This document shows, one piece after another, positions 18,580 to 27,973 of a stretch of 64,000 nt of DNA. This DNA comes from Bacillus pumilus (GTDB taxonomy: Bacteria; Bacillota; Bacilli; Bacillales; Bacillaceae), in NCBI GenBank assembly GCA_001938995.1, contig MKZN01000007.1, positions 1 to 64,000 of the forward strand, written 5' to 3'. The translations under genes and the position numbers were made by a program. How positions within the stretch are numbered: the first letter of the stretch is position 1; each line of letters opens with the position of its first letter. Below the pieces are notes generated by a model. The model was not told where the DNA came from. It made no database searches and saw nothing but the letters and a program-made list of their open reading frames with translations.

Positions 18580-19288
18580 CACCCATGACGATGTAGAGAA
18601 CAATATTGAACAAGAAGTGCATCCTTCAGATGACGCACACTTTCCTACACGCGAAGACTTTCATGAATATAAAAAGCAGCGAACAAAAAAGGTACGCAAC
18701 CCACTATTTACGACACTAGCTATTATTTTTCCTATAATCGTCATTGGTGTTTTCTTCCTTTTGATCTATTACACTTCAGAAGAAATCAAACATAACAATA
18801 ATCAAGATGTGTATCAAATTGATCATTCATCAAGCGCTGACACAGACCCAGTCCAGTCAGCGCTTGATGACACGAAAAAAGACGAGAGCCATGACAAAAC
18901 CGATGCGGCTGATGAACAGAAGAAAAAGCAAGAAAAAGAAAAGCAGCAAGCAAAAGAAATAGAAAAACAAAAGAAAAAAGAACGAGCCGCCAAAGAGAAG
19001 GCGCAACGTAAAAAAGAAGAAGCAGCTAAAAAGCGCGAACAGCAACGTCTCGCTTTGCAAAAACAACAAGAACAGAAAAAACAAAAAGATGCAGAAGAGA
19101 AAAAAAAGCAGGAAAAAAAGCCAATTCGTGTAGTACAGCATACAGTCGGACCAGAGGAAAACCTGTACCGAATCTCCATGAAGTATTACAAAAACCGTTC
19201 GGGAGAAGAGAAAATCAAAGCGTATAATGATTTAAAAGGCAATAGTGTGTACAGTGGACAAGTATTGAATATCCCTTTAGAAAACTAA
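18536..19288 (+). CDS. ypbE: LysM domain membrane protein YpbE
   Basis: About 250 residues: a short cytoplasmic N-terminus, one membrane segment (~58-82, TLAIIFPIIVIGVFFLLIYY), a long Lys/Glu/Gln-rich, probably coiled linker (~130-200) and a C-terminal LysM domain (VGPEENLYRISMKYYKN). The layout suggests a protein anchored in the membrane that reaches into the wall. The ATG at 18536 has GGGGGAGGG at a proper 6-base spacing; the ATG at 18530 touches that site. Function unknown. Confidence 0.88.
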   Translation: MEEMSRMKRKQQLTNTHDDVENNIEQEVHPSDDAHFPTREDFHEYKKQRTKKVRNPLFTTLAIIFPIIVIGVFFLLIYYTSEEIKHNNNQDVYQIDHSSSADTDPVQSALDDTKKDESHDKTDAADEQKKKQEKEKQQAKEIEKQKKKERAAKEKAQRKKEEAAKKREQQRLALQKQQEQKKQKDAEEKKKQEKKPIRVVQHTVGPEENLYRISMKYYKNRSGEEKIKAYNDLKGNSVYSGQVLNIPLEN

Positions 19289-19351
19289 TTCGTTGACATG
19301 ATTCATTTGTAAAGCACATACATATGTAGAAAAAGGGACAGGGTGTATGTG

Positions 19352-19804
19352 ATGACATTGCATGCAATTAGCCGGTATATGGATCAGCCGACACAGAAAA
19401 TGATTGAGACATTGGTCAAAAGAAAACACAAATATGAGGCATTTGCCAAACAGTGCAAAAGGTGGCAATGGACAGCCCTACTTTCTCTTGCCGTTCTTCT
19501 GATTTATTTTATTTTACTAGCTAGTAGTGGGGGCTCCTTGCAGCCAGAAGCTATGATTGAAACACTGCTCGGCCATGAAGTCTTTTTGTTTTGGATCATG
19601 GCTGAAGTGTTTGCGTTTTACGCATCATATTATTATAAGAAAAAAGAAGATAAGGCTGAGGATGAATACCATAAGCTTAGATGTGAAATTATACAAAAAA
19701 GCACTGATTTATGGCCGCAATCAAATCAGTGGAAAGAACGTGAAGCGGTTTTTCATTACATGCAACATCAGTATGACATCAATCTCTATTATGAAAGTAA
19801 ATAA
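19352..19804 (+). CDS. ypbF: YpbF family membrane protein
   Basis: Conserved Bacillus protein of ~150 residues with two hydrophobic segments (WTALLSLAVLLIYFILL and FLFWIMAEVFAFYASYYY) separated by a short loop, and charged ends. Function unknown. The ATG at 19352 has GGGACAGGG at good spacing; an upstream GTG (19343) and ATG (19346) in the same frame overlap this site. A strong terminator follows. Confidence 0.8.
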   Translation: MTLHAISRYMDQPTQKMIETLVKRKHKYEAFAKQCKRWQWTALLSLAVLLIYFILLASSGGSLQPEAMIETLLGHEVFLFWIMAEVFAFYASYYYKKKEDKAEDEYHKLRCEIIQKSTDLWPQSNQWKEREAVFHYMQHQYDINLYYESK

Positions 19805-19809
19805 TTGTG

Positions 19810-19843
19810 AAAAAAGACGTTTAACAGTTGAAACGTCTTTTTT
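19810..19843 (+). terminator. Intrinsic terminator after ypbF
   Basis: AAAAAAGACGTTT (19810-19822) pairs perfectly with AAACGTCTTTTTT (19831-19843). Confidence 0.92.
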
Positions 19844-19891
19844 CTTTCAAGCGTCTCATGAAAGAAAGAGAATATAAGGGAGCCAATCAAG

Positions 19892-20680
19892 ATGAAATAT
19901 GCCATTGGATTCACTGCCGCCATTGCGGCTGTTACGACAGGTGTGTTTGTAACCGCAAAAATGGTCAAAACGGCAAAACAAAATAACATCAAAAAGCATT
20001 ATTTTACAATAGAATCACTTCAATCTGATCGACCCGCAGTCATTTTCTTTATTTCTGATACGCACCGTCGTCTCATTAGTGACACTTTATTAGAGGAAGT
20101 CGGACGGGAAAAACCAGATGTGATTATGATAGGTGGAGACTTAGCGGAAAAAGGTGTGCCCTATGCGAGGATTGAAGAAAATGTGAAGCGGTTATCCACT
20201 ATTGCGCCGGTTTACTTTGTCTGGGGAAATAATGATCATGAGCTGCATCAGCAAAAATTAAAAGAGATACTCCATGCTTATGGTGTCACCACATTGCAGA
20301 ATGAAACGGCTATGTGGGATTTCCAAGGTCAGCCAATCAAAATTGGAGGGATCGATGATATTCGTCTTGAAAAAGCCGATTATGAAGCGATACGTTCTGA
20401 ATTTGTCAAAGGTGAAGTGAATATTCTCTTATCACACAATCCAGATGTTCATCACATGATAAGTGAGGAAGAAGGAATCGATCTTGTGCTAAGTGGTCAT
20501 ACCCATGGTGGACAAATTCGAATTGGGAAATTTGGCCCGTATGAAAAAGGTGGGGCAGGTCAAACCAAAGGTGCTTTCTTTCTCATTAGTAATGGATATG
20601 GCACAACGAAAATCCCGATGCGTCTAGGCGCAGAACCAGAAACGCATCTGATCTATTTAATGCCCCTGAAAACGCGTTAA
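19892..20680 (+). CDS. ypbG: Metallophosphoesterase YpbG
   Basis: Calcineurin-like phosphoesterase with an N-terminal membrane anchor (~3-22). The five metal and catalytic motifs are present: DTH (56-58), GGDL with Asp83, GNNDHE (112-117), SHNPD with His182 and SGHTHGGQ with His203 and His205. It resembles the YkuE/UDP-diacylglucosamine-type membrane-associated enzymes, but the substrate is not known. 262 residues, own transcription unit downstream of the ypbF terminator. Confidence 0.88.
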   Translation: MKYAIGFTAAIAAVTTGVFVTAKMVKTAKQNNIKKHYFTIESLQSDRPAVIFFISDTHRRLISDTLLEEVGREKPDVIMIGGDLAEKGVPYARIEENVKRLSTIAPVYFVWGNNDHELHQQKLKEILHAYGVTTLQNETAMWDFQGQPIKIGGIDDIRLEKADYEAIRSEFVKGEVNILLSHNPDVHHMISEEEGIDLVLSGHTHGGQIRIGKFGPYEKGGAGQTKGAFFLISNGYGTTKIPMRLGAEPETHLIYLMPLKTR

Positions 20681-20844
20681 AACGGTGCAACCTCAGTATT
20701 TACCATAAAAGTTAATAGGTGCATCGCTTCATGCTTGTCTTCCGTCTTGACACAGTGTAAACTGAATACAAAATTAAGAACCTATGACTCATCATCTCAT
20801 ATACTACAGTATGATGTGTGTTAGAAGAGGCAGGAGGGAACGTT

Positions 20845-21423
20845 ATGCGACTGGAGCGTCTGAATTATAATAAAATCAAAATTTTTCTCACACTAGATGA
20901 TCTGACAGACCGAGGTCTTACGAAAGAAGACCTTTGGAAAGATTCGTTCAAAGTTCATCAGCTGTTTAAAGACATGATGAACGAAGCGAATCAGGAGCTC
21001 GGTTTTGAAGCAAATGGACCGATTGCTGTTGAAGTCTTTTCTCTTCAGGCGCAGGGGATGGTAGTCATTGTCACAAAGAGTCAGCAAGACGATGATGAAG
21101 ATGAGTTTGATGAAGATTACATCGAAATGCAAGTCAAGCTCGACGAGAGTAAGCATGTGCTCTACCAATTTGCCTCGTTTGAAGATGTGATTCAACTGTC
21201 CCATAGTTTACATCGTATTGGACTTCTAGGGGGTACGGTTTACCATTATGAAGGTCAATATTTTCTCAGTCTAGATGATTTCGAAGATCTCTCTGCTGAT
21301 ACGGTCATTTCGATATTAGCGGAGTATGGTTCTCCTACGACCTTAACCATTCACCGGTTAAAAGAGTATGGCAAAGTCATCATGCAAGAAGATGCAGTGA
21401 AAACGATTCAACTGCATTTTTAG
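20845..21423 (+). CDS. mecB: ClpC adaptor MecB/YpbH (MecA paralogue)
   Basis: Adaptor of the ClpCP protease: the N-terminal domain (~1-80, RLERLNYNKIKIFLTLDDL) is thought to bind substrate and the C-terminal MecA domain (~105-192) binds ClpC. A very acidic linker (DDDEDEFDEDY) joins them. The ATG at 20845 follows GGCAGGAGGGAACG and gives 192 residues. YpbH is the shorter MecA paralogue of B. subtilis. Followed by a terminator. Confidence 0.92.
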   Translation: MRLERLNYNKIKIFLTLDDLTDRGLTKEDLWKDSFKVHQLFKDMMNEANQELGFEANGPIAVEVFSLQAQGMVVIVTKSQQDDDEDEFDEDYIEMQVKLDESKHVLYQFASFEDVIQLSHSLHRIGLLGGTVYHYEGQYFLSLDDFEDLSADTVISILAEYGSPTTLTIHRLKEYGKVIMQEDAVKTIQLHF

Positions 21424-21444
21424 CCACTTTTTTCTATGTTCATT

Positions 21445-21478
21445 AATACTGTTGTGATGAAACAACAGTATTTTTTTA
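21445..21478 (+). terminator. Intrinsic terminator after mecB
   Basis: AATACTGTTGT (21445-21455) pairs with ACAACAGTATT (21462-21472), followed by a T run. Confidence 0.9.
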
Positions 21479-21538
21479 TATCCTATTTTATATTTATAAA
21501 CGCTGATATTTTATTTTGATAAAAAACGCTTTTTACCT

Positions 21539-21566
21539 TTGCTTTACCAGTATGAAGGTGTATACT
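21539..21566 (+). promoter_or_regulatory. Promoter of gudB
   Basis: TATACT at 21561-21566 with TTGCTT at 21539-21544, 16 bases apart; the gene starts 54 bases downstream. Confidence 0.5.
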
Positions 21567-21619
21567 AATGCTTGAAAGGGAGCAGTAGATCATGAAAGAT
21601 TTCTAGGGGGTTTATTTTA

Positions 21620-22894
21620 ATGGCAGCCGATCAGAACGCCGCTCATAACGCAGAAGAAAAGCTAGATGTTTTAAAGTCAACTCAAACCGTCATACATAAA
21701 GCGCTGGACAAATTGGGGTATCCGCAAGAAGTGTATGAACTGCTGAAGGAACCAATTCGTCTGTTAACGGTCAAAATTCCAGTACGTATGGATGATGGAA
21801 CTGTGAAAGTTTTCACTGGTTACCGTGCACAGCATAATGATGCTGTCGGACCAACGAAAGGCGGTATTAGATTCCACCCGAACGTGACGGAAAAAGAAGT
21901 AAAAGCGCTTTCAATTTGGATGAGTTTAAAATGTGGTATTGTGGATCTTCCTTATGGCGGAGGAAAAGGCGGTATTATCTGTGATCCAAGAGAAATGTCA
22001 TTCAGAGAGCTAGAAAAACTGAGCCGTGGTTATGTACGTGCAATTAGTCAAATTGTTGGGCCAACAAAAGATGTCCCAGCACCAGATGTATTCACAAACT
22101 CTCAAATTATGGCTTGGATGATGGATGAATATTCTAGAATGGATGAGTTTAACTCGCCAGGATTTATTACAGGGAAACCGATCGTTCTTGGAGGGTCACA
22201 TGGGCGTGACACTGCAACAGCAAAAGGTGTAACGATCTGTATTAAAGAAGCGGCGAAGAAAAAAGGAATTGACATCAACGGGGCTCGTATTGTCGTACAG
22301 GGGTTCGGGAATGCAGGAAGTTATTTGGCTAAATTTATGTATGATGCTGGAGCGAAAATTGTCGGAATTTCTGATGCTTACGGCGGATTGTATGATGAGA
22401 ATGGTCTAGACATTGACTACTTGCTTGATCGACGTGACAGTTTTGGAACCGTTACCAAATTATTTAATGATACAATTACAAATAAGGAACTGCTTGAGCT
22501 AGATTGTGATATTTTAGTACCTGCAGCAATAGAAAACCAAATCACTGAAGAGAATGCTGCGAACATTAAAGCGAAAATTGTCGTAGAAGCAGCAAATGGT
22601 CCAACGACGCTTGAAGGGACAAAAATCCTGACAGATCGTGGTGTATTGCTTGTGCCAGACGTACTTGCAAGTGCGGGTGGTGTAACTGTTTCTTATTTTG
22701 AATGGGTTCAAAATAATCAAGGGTTCTACTGGACAGAAGAAGAAGTAGAAACTCGTTTACATGATATGATGGTGAAATCATTTAATAATATTTATGAAAT
22801 GGCGCAAAACCGCCGTATTGATATGCGTCTTGCTGCATATATGGTGGGTGTACGAAAAATGGCTGAAGCTTCTCGATTCAGAGGCTGGGTATAA
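21620..22894 (+). CDS. gudB: NAD-specific glutamate dehydrogenase GudB (uninterrupted form)
   Basis: Catabolic enzyme converting glutamate to 2-oxoglutarate and ammonium. Catalytic and cofactor segments are intact: PYGGGKGGI with the active-site Lys, GPTKDVPAPDVFT and the Rossmann turn QGFGNAGSYLA. It is 424 residues. In B. subtilis 168 this gene is cryptic because of a 9-base tandem duplication (VKA repeated); here EKEVKALSIW has a single copy, so the enzyme should be active. It starts after a TCTAGGGGG site and ends at a strong terminator. Confidence 0.95.
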   Translation: MAADQNAAHNAEEKLDVLKSTQTVIHKALDKLGYPQEVYELLKEPIRLLTVKIPVRMDDGTVKVFTGYRAQHNDAVGPTKGGIRFHPNVTEKEVKALSIWMSLKCGIVDLPYGGGKGGIICDPREMSFRELEKLSRGYVRAISQIVGPTKDVPAPDVFTNSQIMAWMMDEYSRMDEFNSPGFITGKPIVLGGSHGRDTATAKGVTICIKEAAKKKGIDINGARIVVQGFGNAGSYLAKFMYDAGAKIVGISDAYGGLYDENGLDIDYLLDRRDSFGTVTKLFNDTITNKELLELDCDILVPAAIENQITEENAANIKAKIVVEAANGPTTLEGTKILTDRGVLLVPDVLASAGGVTVSYFEWVQNNQGFYWTEEEVETRLHDMMVKSFNNIYEMAQNRRIDMRLAAYMVGVRKMAEASRFRGWV

Positions 22895-22917
22895 GCTACT
22901 TAGTTGCATAGCGTCAC

Positions 22918-22950
22918 AAAATCTCCTATTCTTAAATAGGAGATTTTTTT
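22918..22950 (+). terminator. Intrinsic terminator after gudB
   Basis: AAATCTCCTAT (22918-22928) pairs with ATAGGAGATTT (22936-22946), with a continuing T run. Confidence 0.92.
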
Positions 22951-23018
22951 ATGAAATGACGTAAAGAATAAAATAGCTAAACCATTGTTATTGCAGTGAA
23001 ACGACAGGAGTGGAACGA

Positions 23019-23990
23019 ATGAAACAAGAAAATGTGATCATAATTGGAGGCGGCCCATGCGGTTTATCTGCGGCCATTGCATTCAAGCAAATCGGTATCG
23101 ATGCGCTTGTGATTGAAAAGGGAAATGTGGTAAACAGTATTTATCATTATCCGACACATCAAACCTTTTTCAGTACAAGTGAAAAGCTTGAGATTGGCGA
23201 TGTTGCTTTTATTACTGAAAACCGAAAGCCAGTCCGCAGCCAGGCGCTGTCCTATTACCGAGAAGTAGTCAGACGAAAAAGTCTACGTGTGCACGCCTTT
23301 GAAAAAGTGAATGCCGTCAAGAAAGAAGATGGACGTTTTACAGTGAACACGTCAAAAGATGATTATTCATGTGACTACGTCATCATTGCGACTGGCTACT
23401 ACGATCACCCGAACTATATGAATGTGAAAGGAGAAGACCTTCCTCACGTTTACCACTATTTCAAAGAAGGTCATCCATATTTCGACAAAGATGTCACCGT
23501 CATCGGTGGGAAAAATTCAAGTGTTGATGCAGCACTAGAACTTGTGAAGTCCGGAAGTAGAGTCACTGTTTTGTACAGAGGAACAGAGTATTCATCTAGT
23601 ATCAAACCATGGATATTACCAGAGTTTGAAGCCTTGGTACGAAATGGAACGATTCGGATGGAGTTCGGTGCGAATATTAAAGAAATCACAGAGCAAGAAG
23701 TCATCTTTACAAATCAAGAAGGCGAAACCGATCGTGTAAAAAGTGATTATGTGTTTGCCATGACAGGTTATCACCCCGATCATTCCTTCCTTGAAAAAAT
23801 GGGTGTAACCATTGATCAAGCATCAGGTCGTCCTGCATTTGATGAACAGACAATGGAAACGAATGTAGAGGGGATCTTCATCGCAGGGGTCATCGCAGCT
23901 GGAAATAACGCCAATGAAATTTTCATTGAAAATGGAAGGTTCCATGGAGAGCTTATTGCGAACGAAATCAAAAATAGACTCGATCAGTAA
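23019..23990 (+). CDS. bdr: Bacillithiol disulfide reductase Bdr (YpdA)
   Basis: FAD/NADPH flavoenzyme that reduces oxidised bacillithiol. An N-terminal FAD-binding GGGPCG motif carries the reactive Cys14 known from YpdA of Staphylococcus aureus; a second nucleotide-binding segment VTVIGGKNSSVDAALEL follows, and IFIAGVIAAG is near the C-terminus. The ATG at 23019 follows AGGAGTGG and gives 323 residues, matching the family. It is a single-gene unit ending at a terminator. Confidence 0.93.
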   Translation: MKQENVIIIGGGPCGLSAAIAFKQIGIDALVIEKGNVVNSIYHYPTHQTFFSTSEKLEIGDVAFITENRKPVRSQALSYYREVVRRKSLRVHAFEKVNAVKKEDGRFTVNTSKDDYSCDYVIIATGYYDHPNYMNVKGEDLPHVYHYFKEGHPYFDKDVTVIGGKNSSVDAALELVKSGSRVTVLYRGTEYSSSIKPWILPEFEALVRNGTIRMEFGANIKEITEQEVIFTNQEGETDRVKSDYVFAMTGYHPDHSFLEKMGVTIDQASGRPAFDEQTMETNVEGIFIAGVIAAGNNANEIFIENGRFHGELIANEIKNRLDQ

Positions 23991-24030
23991 AAAAAGAACT
24001 GAATCCTTCAAAAGGGTTCAGTTCTTTTTT
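23990..24030 (+). terminator. Intrinsic terminator after bdr
   Basis: GAACTGAATCC pairs (one G-T) with GGGTTCAGTTC, flanked by A and T runs. Confidence 0.88.
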
Positions 24031-24145
24031 ATATAAAATGGGATTAAATAGGGGGGTATTTTGAGAAAAATGGGCTTGAGTCATATAAAAAAAGGGAGAA
24101 TCATGGTACGATAATAAAGGATAATGTAGGGAAAGAGGTCTGATT

Positions 24146-24802
24146 ATGATCGCAATCATCTCAGCAGGTTTAGCTCCCGGCATCGCACTTTTAAGTTATT
24201 TTTATTTGAAAGATCAGTACGACAATGAGCCGGTTCATATGGTCATCAGATCTTTTATGCTTGGTGTCATACTTGTGTTTCCAACCATGTTTATTCAATA
24301 TGTCCTTCAAGAAGAAAACATTGCAACAAGCCCAATCTTGATTTCGTTTGTCACATCAGGTTTTTTAGAGGAATCATTGAAATGGTTCATTCTAATGGTT
24401 AGTGTCTATGCGCATGTGCAATTTGATGAGCACTATGACGGGATTGTATATGGGATAAGTGTCTCACTTGGGTTTGCGACACTTGAAAATATTCTCTACT
24501 TAGTAGGGCATGGTGTAGAATTTGCTTTCTCACGTGCGTTATTGCCCGTATCGAGTCATGCTCTATTTGGTGTCGTCATGGGATTTTATATCGGAAAAGC
24601 CCGTTTCTCCCATAAAAAAGAGCAGCGAAAATGGCTTTTTCTTTCATTAATGCTTCCTGTACTTTTTCACGGGCTATATGATTTTATTCTTCTCGCTATG
24701 GAAAACTGGGGTTATATCATGCTGCCATTTATGCTGTTTTTGTGGTGGTTTGGCTTAAGAAAAGCCAAAAAAGCACGTGCAGTGAAAATGGTTCAAATTT
24801 AA
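24146..24802 (+). CDS. prsW: Site-1 intramembrane protease PrsW
   Basis: Multi-pass membrane metalloprotease that makes the first cut in anti-sigma factor RsiW, releasing SigW under envelope stress. The conserved EE pair is Glu75-Glu76 in FLEESLKWF; later motifs include SSHALFG and LFHGLYDF with histidines. 218 residues with about six or seven hydrophobic segments. The ATG follows GAAAGAGG. Single-gene unit with a terminator downstream. Confidence 0.93.
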   Translation: MIAIISAGLAPGIALLSYFYLKDQYDNEPVHMVIRSFMLGVILVFPTMFIQYVLQEENIATSPILISFVTSGFLEESLKWFILMVSVYAHVQFDEHYDGIVYGISVSLGFATLENILYLVGHGVEFAFSRALLPVSSHALFGVVMGFYIGKARFSHKKEQRKWLFLSLMLPVLFHGLYDFILLAMENWGYIMLPFMLFLWWFGLRKAKKARAVKMVQI

Positions 24803-24809
24803 TTTGAGG

Positions 24810-24839
24810 AACGTCCTATTGAAAAATAGGACGTTTTTT
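24810..24839 (+). terminator. Intrinsic terminator after prsW
   Basis: AACGTCCTATT (24810-24820) pairs perfectly with AATAGGACGTT (24825-24835), followed by T. Confidence 0.92.
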
Positions 24840-24934
24840 GTCTTTTCCATCCAATTCCCATTTGTGATGAATGTATAAAAATAGGGATCGGAAGAAACAT
24901 ATATTCAAACATCAAAAGTACAGGAGGATCAAAT

Positions 24935-25846
24935 ATGGACAAAGCTCGTTTCATGAAACAAATCGTCCTTCTCTTCTCAATCGTTCTACTCGTCTCTTCA
25001 ATGATGACAGCTGAAAAAAGTGAGGCTTTCACCAACCAAGTCATTCAGCGAGGGGCAACAGGAGAAGATGTAGTTGAGCTACAGGCAAGGCTCCAATACA
25101 ATGGGTTTTATCGTGGCAAAATTGACGGAGTGTATGGCTGGGGGACATACTGGGCGGTTCGCAATTTTCAAAGTGAGTTTGGTGTAAAGAATGTTGATGG
25201 ACTTGTAGGGAAAAAAACAAAGAGCCTGTTGGTTCAAAAGACTAAATACTATAAAGAGTTTGTCCAACGGCAACTGCAAAAAGGAAATCAGTTTACACAT
25301 TATGGAGGGAAACCTCTTGATCAGCAAACAAAGGCTCCTGCGAAAAAAAGCGCACAAAAAAACGCAGCAGGGGCAAAGCAAAAAAGTCAAAGTAGTGGAA
25401 GAGGATCATCTGGGAAATCAGGCAAGTCATCCAGCAAACAACAAGCAAATCAATCTCCGAAACAAACGGCTGCCAATATGCCAGGTGGTTTTTCTAGTAA
25501 TGATATCCAGCTTTTGTCACAAGCTGTTTATAGTGAAGCGAGAGGTGAGCCTTATGAAGGTCAGGTGGCTATCGCTGCCGTGATATTAAACCGTTTGAAT
25601 CACCCAACCTTTCCTAATACAATTGCAGGTGTCATTTTTGAACCATTGGCGTTTACAGCTGTGGCAGATGGACAATTTTATATGACGCCAAATGAAACAG
25701 CAAAAAAGGCCGTTTTCGATGCGATTAATGGTTGGGACCCATCTGAAAGTGCTGTGTATTACTTTAACCCTGATACAGCCACAAGTGAATGGATTTGGGG
25801 TAGACCACAAATTAAACGAATTGGAAAACATGTTTTCTGTGAATAG
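24935..25846 (+). CDS. sleB: Spore cortex-lytic enzyme SleB
   Basis: Lytic transglycosylase that degrades cortex peptidoglycan during germination. It has a signal peptide (~1-31), an N-terminal peptidoglycan-binding repeat (~36-98, GVYGWGTYWAVRNFQSEFG), a low-complexity Ser/Lys/Gln linker (~130-182), and a C-terminal Hydrolase_2 domain in which Glu201 of YSEARGEPYEG is the expected catalytic residue. 303 residues. The ATG follows CAGGAGGATC. It is 16 bases from ypeB, its obligate partner; expression is expected in the forespore (SigG), but I could not find a convincing SigG promoter. Confidence 0.94.
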   Translation: MDKARFMKQIVLLFSIVLLVSSMMTAEKSEAFTNQVIQRGATGEDVVELQARLQYNGFYRGKIDGVYGWGTYWAVRNFQSEFGVKNVDGLVGKKTKSLLVQKTKYYKEFVQRQLQKGNQFTHYGGKPLDQQTKAPAKKSAQKNAAGAKQKSQSSGRGSSGKSGKSSSKQQANQSPKQTAANMPGGFSSNDIQLLSQAVYSEARGEPYEGQVAIAAVILNRLNHPTFPNTIAGVIFEPLAFTAVADGQFYMTPNETAKKAVFDAINGWDPSESAVYYFNPDTATSEWIWGRPQIKRIGKHVFCE

Positions 25847-25862
25847 AAAGAGGTGTATATAA

Positions 25863-27212
25863 ATGATCAGAGGAATATTGATTGCAATTTTAGGAATTGC
25901 TGTGATCTCAACAGGCTACTGGGGCTATAAAGAACACCAAGAAAAAGATGCTGTACTTCTTCACGCCGAGAATAACTACCAAAGAGCATTTCATGATTTG
26001 ACGTATCAAGTCGATCAGCTTCACGATAAACTTGGAGCGACACTCGCGATGAACAGCCAAACGTCCATCTCACCAGCTCTTGCAGATGTTTGGAGAATGT
26101 CATCAGAGGCGCATAACAATGTGAGTCAGCTTCCACTGACATTGATGCCTTTTAATAAAACGGAAGAATTTCTAGCAAATGTCGGCGACTTTAGCTACAA
26201 ATCATCAGTCAAGTCCTTAACAGATGAACCACTGAACAAAAATACACATCAAACCATTACGTCTCTATATGAACAAGCGGGAGATATTCAAAACGAGCTG
26301 AGACAAGTGCAGCATTTGGTATTGAACAAAAACTTAAAATGGATGGATGTCGAGATGGCACTTGCCGCAGGCGATCAAAAGAGTGACAACACCATCATTG
26401 ACGGATTAAAAACAGTTGAACGAAATGCAGATGCATTTGCGGATGTGGATCTAGGACCAACGAATGTGTCTGCGGAGTCAGACGCACGCGGTTTTCAACA
26501 TTTAAGAGGGAAAAAAATCACGAAAAAAGAAGCGATTGACATTGCTCAACGATTTACACCCGATCATAATCAAGATTTCAAAGTGCGAAAAAGCGGAAGT
26601 AAAACAAATCGAGATGTCTACAGCTTATCGATGTCAGACCCAGATAACAAAGCAAACTTTTATTTGGACTTGACTGAAAAAGGAGGACACCCAGTCTACC
26701 TTCTGCAAAACAGAGAAGTAAAAAAACAAAAGATCAGTTTAAATGATGCTTCCGAAAAAGCATTAACCTTCTTAAAAAAGCATGGATTCGATACAGAATC
26801 GTTCCATTTAGATGAAAGTGCACAATTTGATAATATCGGTGTATTTACCTATGTGCCACTTCAAAAAAATGTACTGCTTTATCCAGACAGTGTTAGAATG
26901 AAAGTCGCATTAGACGATGGAGAGATTGTCGGTTTTTCAGCTAAAGACTACTTACTGAACCATAAGAAACGAAACATCAAAGCACCTAAATTGTCTCAAA
27001 AAGAAGCAAAGAAAACGCTGAACCAACATGTGAAGATCGAGGAAGCTCATCTTGCCATTGTGCAGAATGATATGTCAGAGGAAGTTCTATGCTACGAGTT
27101 CCTAGGAACGATAAAAAATGACACATACCAGATGTTCATCAATGCGAATACAGGAAAAGAAGAAAGAATTGATAAACTAAAAAATGCAGAACCTATATAT
27201 AAAGACCTATAG
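25863..27212 (+). CDS. ypeB: Germination protein YpeB
   Basis: Membrane-anchored spore protein required for SleB localisation and stability in the dormant spore. One N-terminal membrane segment (~3-21), an N-terminal coiled domain, and PepSY-type domains in the C-terminal half (segments near KKITKKEAIDIAQRF and ISLNDASEKALTFL). 449 residues, the B. subtilis size. Second gene of sleB-ypeB; the two proteins need each other in spores. Confidence 0.93.
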   Translation: MIRGILIAILGIAVISTGYWGYKEHQEKDAVLLHAENNYQRAFHDLTYQVDQLHDKLGATLAMNSQTSISPALADVWRMSSEAHNNVSQLPLTLMPFNKTEEFLANVGDFSYKSSVKSLTDEPLNKNTHQTITSLYEQAGDIQNELRQVQHLVLNKNLKWMDVEMALAAGDQKSDNTIIDGLKTVERNADAFADVDLGPTNVSAESDARGFQHLRGKKITKKEAIDIAQRFTPDHNQDFKVRKSGSKTNRDVYSLSMSDPDNKANFYLDLTEKGGHPVYLLQNREVKKQKISLNDASEKALTFLKKHGFDTESFHLDESAQFDNIGVFTYVPLQKNVLLYPDSVRMKVALDDGEIVGFSAKDYLLNHKKRNIKAPKLSQKEAKKTLNQHVKIEEAHLAIVQNDMSEEVLCYEFLGTIKNDTYQMFINANTGKEERIDKLKNAEPIYKDL

Positions 27213-27312
27213 AAGAGGTAGCGGGGAAAAGGCTGAAAAGTCTTTTCCTTTTGTTTTATACATGGTTTAATATAGGAGAATACGATTTCACAGAGGGAAA
27301 GAGTGATGAGGA

Positions 27313-27960
27313 ATGTTTCAAGTAGGGGATGCAATTACGATTGAGTATGTCAATGAGAACAAAGAAGTGAAAACAGCAAAGTCGAAAGTTTTGGAAAATA
27401 ATACCGACGATATTTGTATTCATTATCCAGCTGATAAAGAGACAGGGCGTACCATCTATTTAAATCAGCATACAGAAATCACCGTCTTTTTTTTCGACGA
27501 ACATCAAATTCCGTACAAATGCACAAGCGAAGTCATTGGAAAAAGGAAAGAAGACATTCCGATGATTGTGATTTCCATTCCGCCAAAAGAAGAAATGATT
27601 CGTCTTCAGCGCAGAGAATATCTACGCGTTGATACGATGGTGAAAACGACTATCACACAAGCAGATCACGGGACGTTTGAAACATTGATCGTCAATATGA
27701 GTGCTGGCGGAGTAGCCATTGTGATTCCAGAAGGGGTAGCGCTTAGAGAATACGGTGAGGTGGTCACTGAGTTTATTCTCCCGTTAAAAGAACCAGTCGA
27801 AATTAAAGCGATTGCAGAAATCAATCGAGTCTATCAAGATGAACAGACAGGCAAAACAAAAGCGATCATGGAATTTTCTGACATCACAAATGACAAGCAG
27901 CAGCACATCATGAAGTACTGCTTTCAGCAGCAACTTTTAACACGAGTGAAAAAAGCGTAA
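27313..27960 (+). CDS. motI: PilZ domain cyclic-di-GMP receptor MotI (DgrA/YpfA)
   Basis: In B. subtilis this c-di-GMP-bound protein disengages the flagellar stator MotA and inhibits motility. An N-terminal YcgR-like domain (~1-95) is followed by a PilZ domain with RRxxxR (Arg100, Arg101, Arg105) and NMSAGG (128-133), the two c-di-GMP-binding signatures. 215 residues. The ATG follows GATGAGGA. A hairpin directly downstream overlaps the next gene. Confidence 0.92.
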   Translation: MFQVGDAITIEYVNENKEVKTAKSKVLENNTDDICIHYPADKETGRTIYLNQHTEITVFFFDEHQIPYKCTSEVIGKRKEDIPMIVISIPPKEEMIRLQRREYLRVDTMVKTTITQADHGTFETLIVNMSAGGVAIVIPEGVALREYGEVVTEFILPLKEPVEIKAIAEINRVYQDEQTGKTKAIMEFSDITNDKQQHIMKYCFQQQLLTRVKKA

Positions 27961-27973
27961 GAATAAAGGGTGT

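Noticed and set aside
18823-19179. Two long Cys/Phe/Ser-rich open frames antisense to ypbE
   Set aside because: They are complements of the Lys-rich low-complexity linker; poly-Phe and poly-Cys composition is an artefact.
21494-21507. cre-like TATAAACGCTGATA upstream of gudB
   Set aside because: Only about 11 of 14 positions match and it lies upstream of the promoter; too weak to call.
24868-24905. SigG promoter for sleB (TGAATG or GTATA with CATATATT)
   Set aside because: sleB should be SigG dependent, but spacings of 20-24 bases do not fit, so I did not annotate it.
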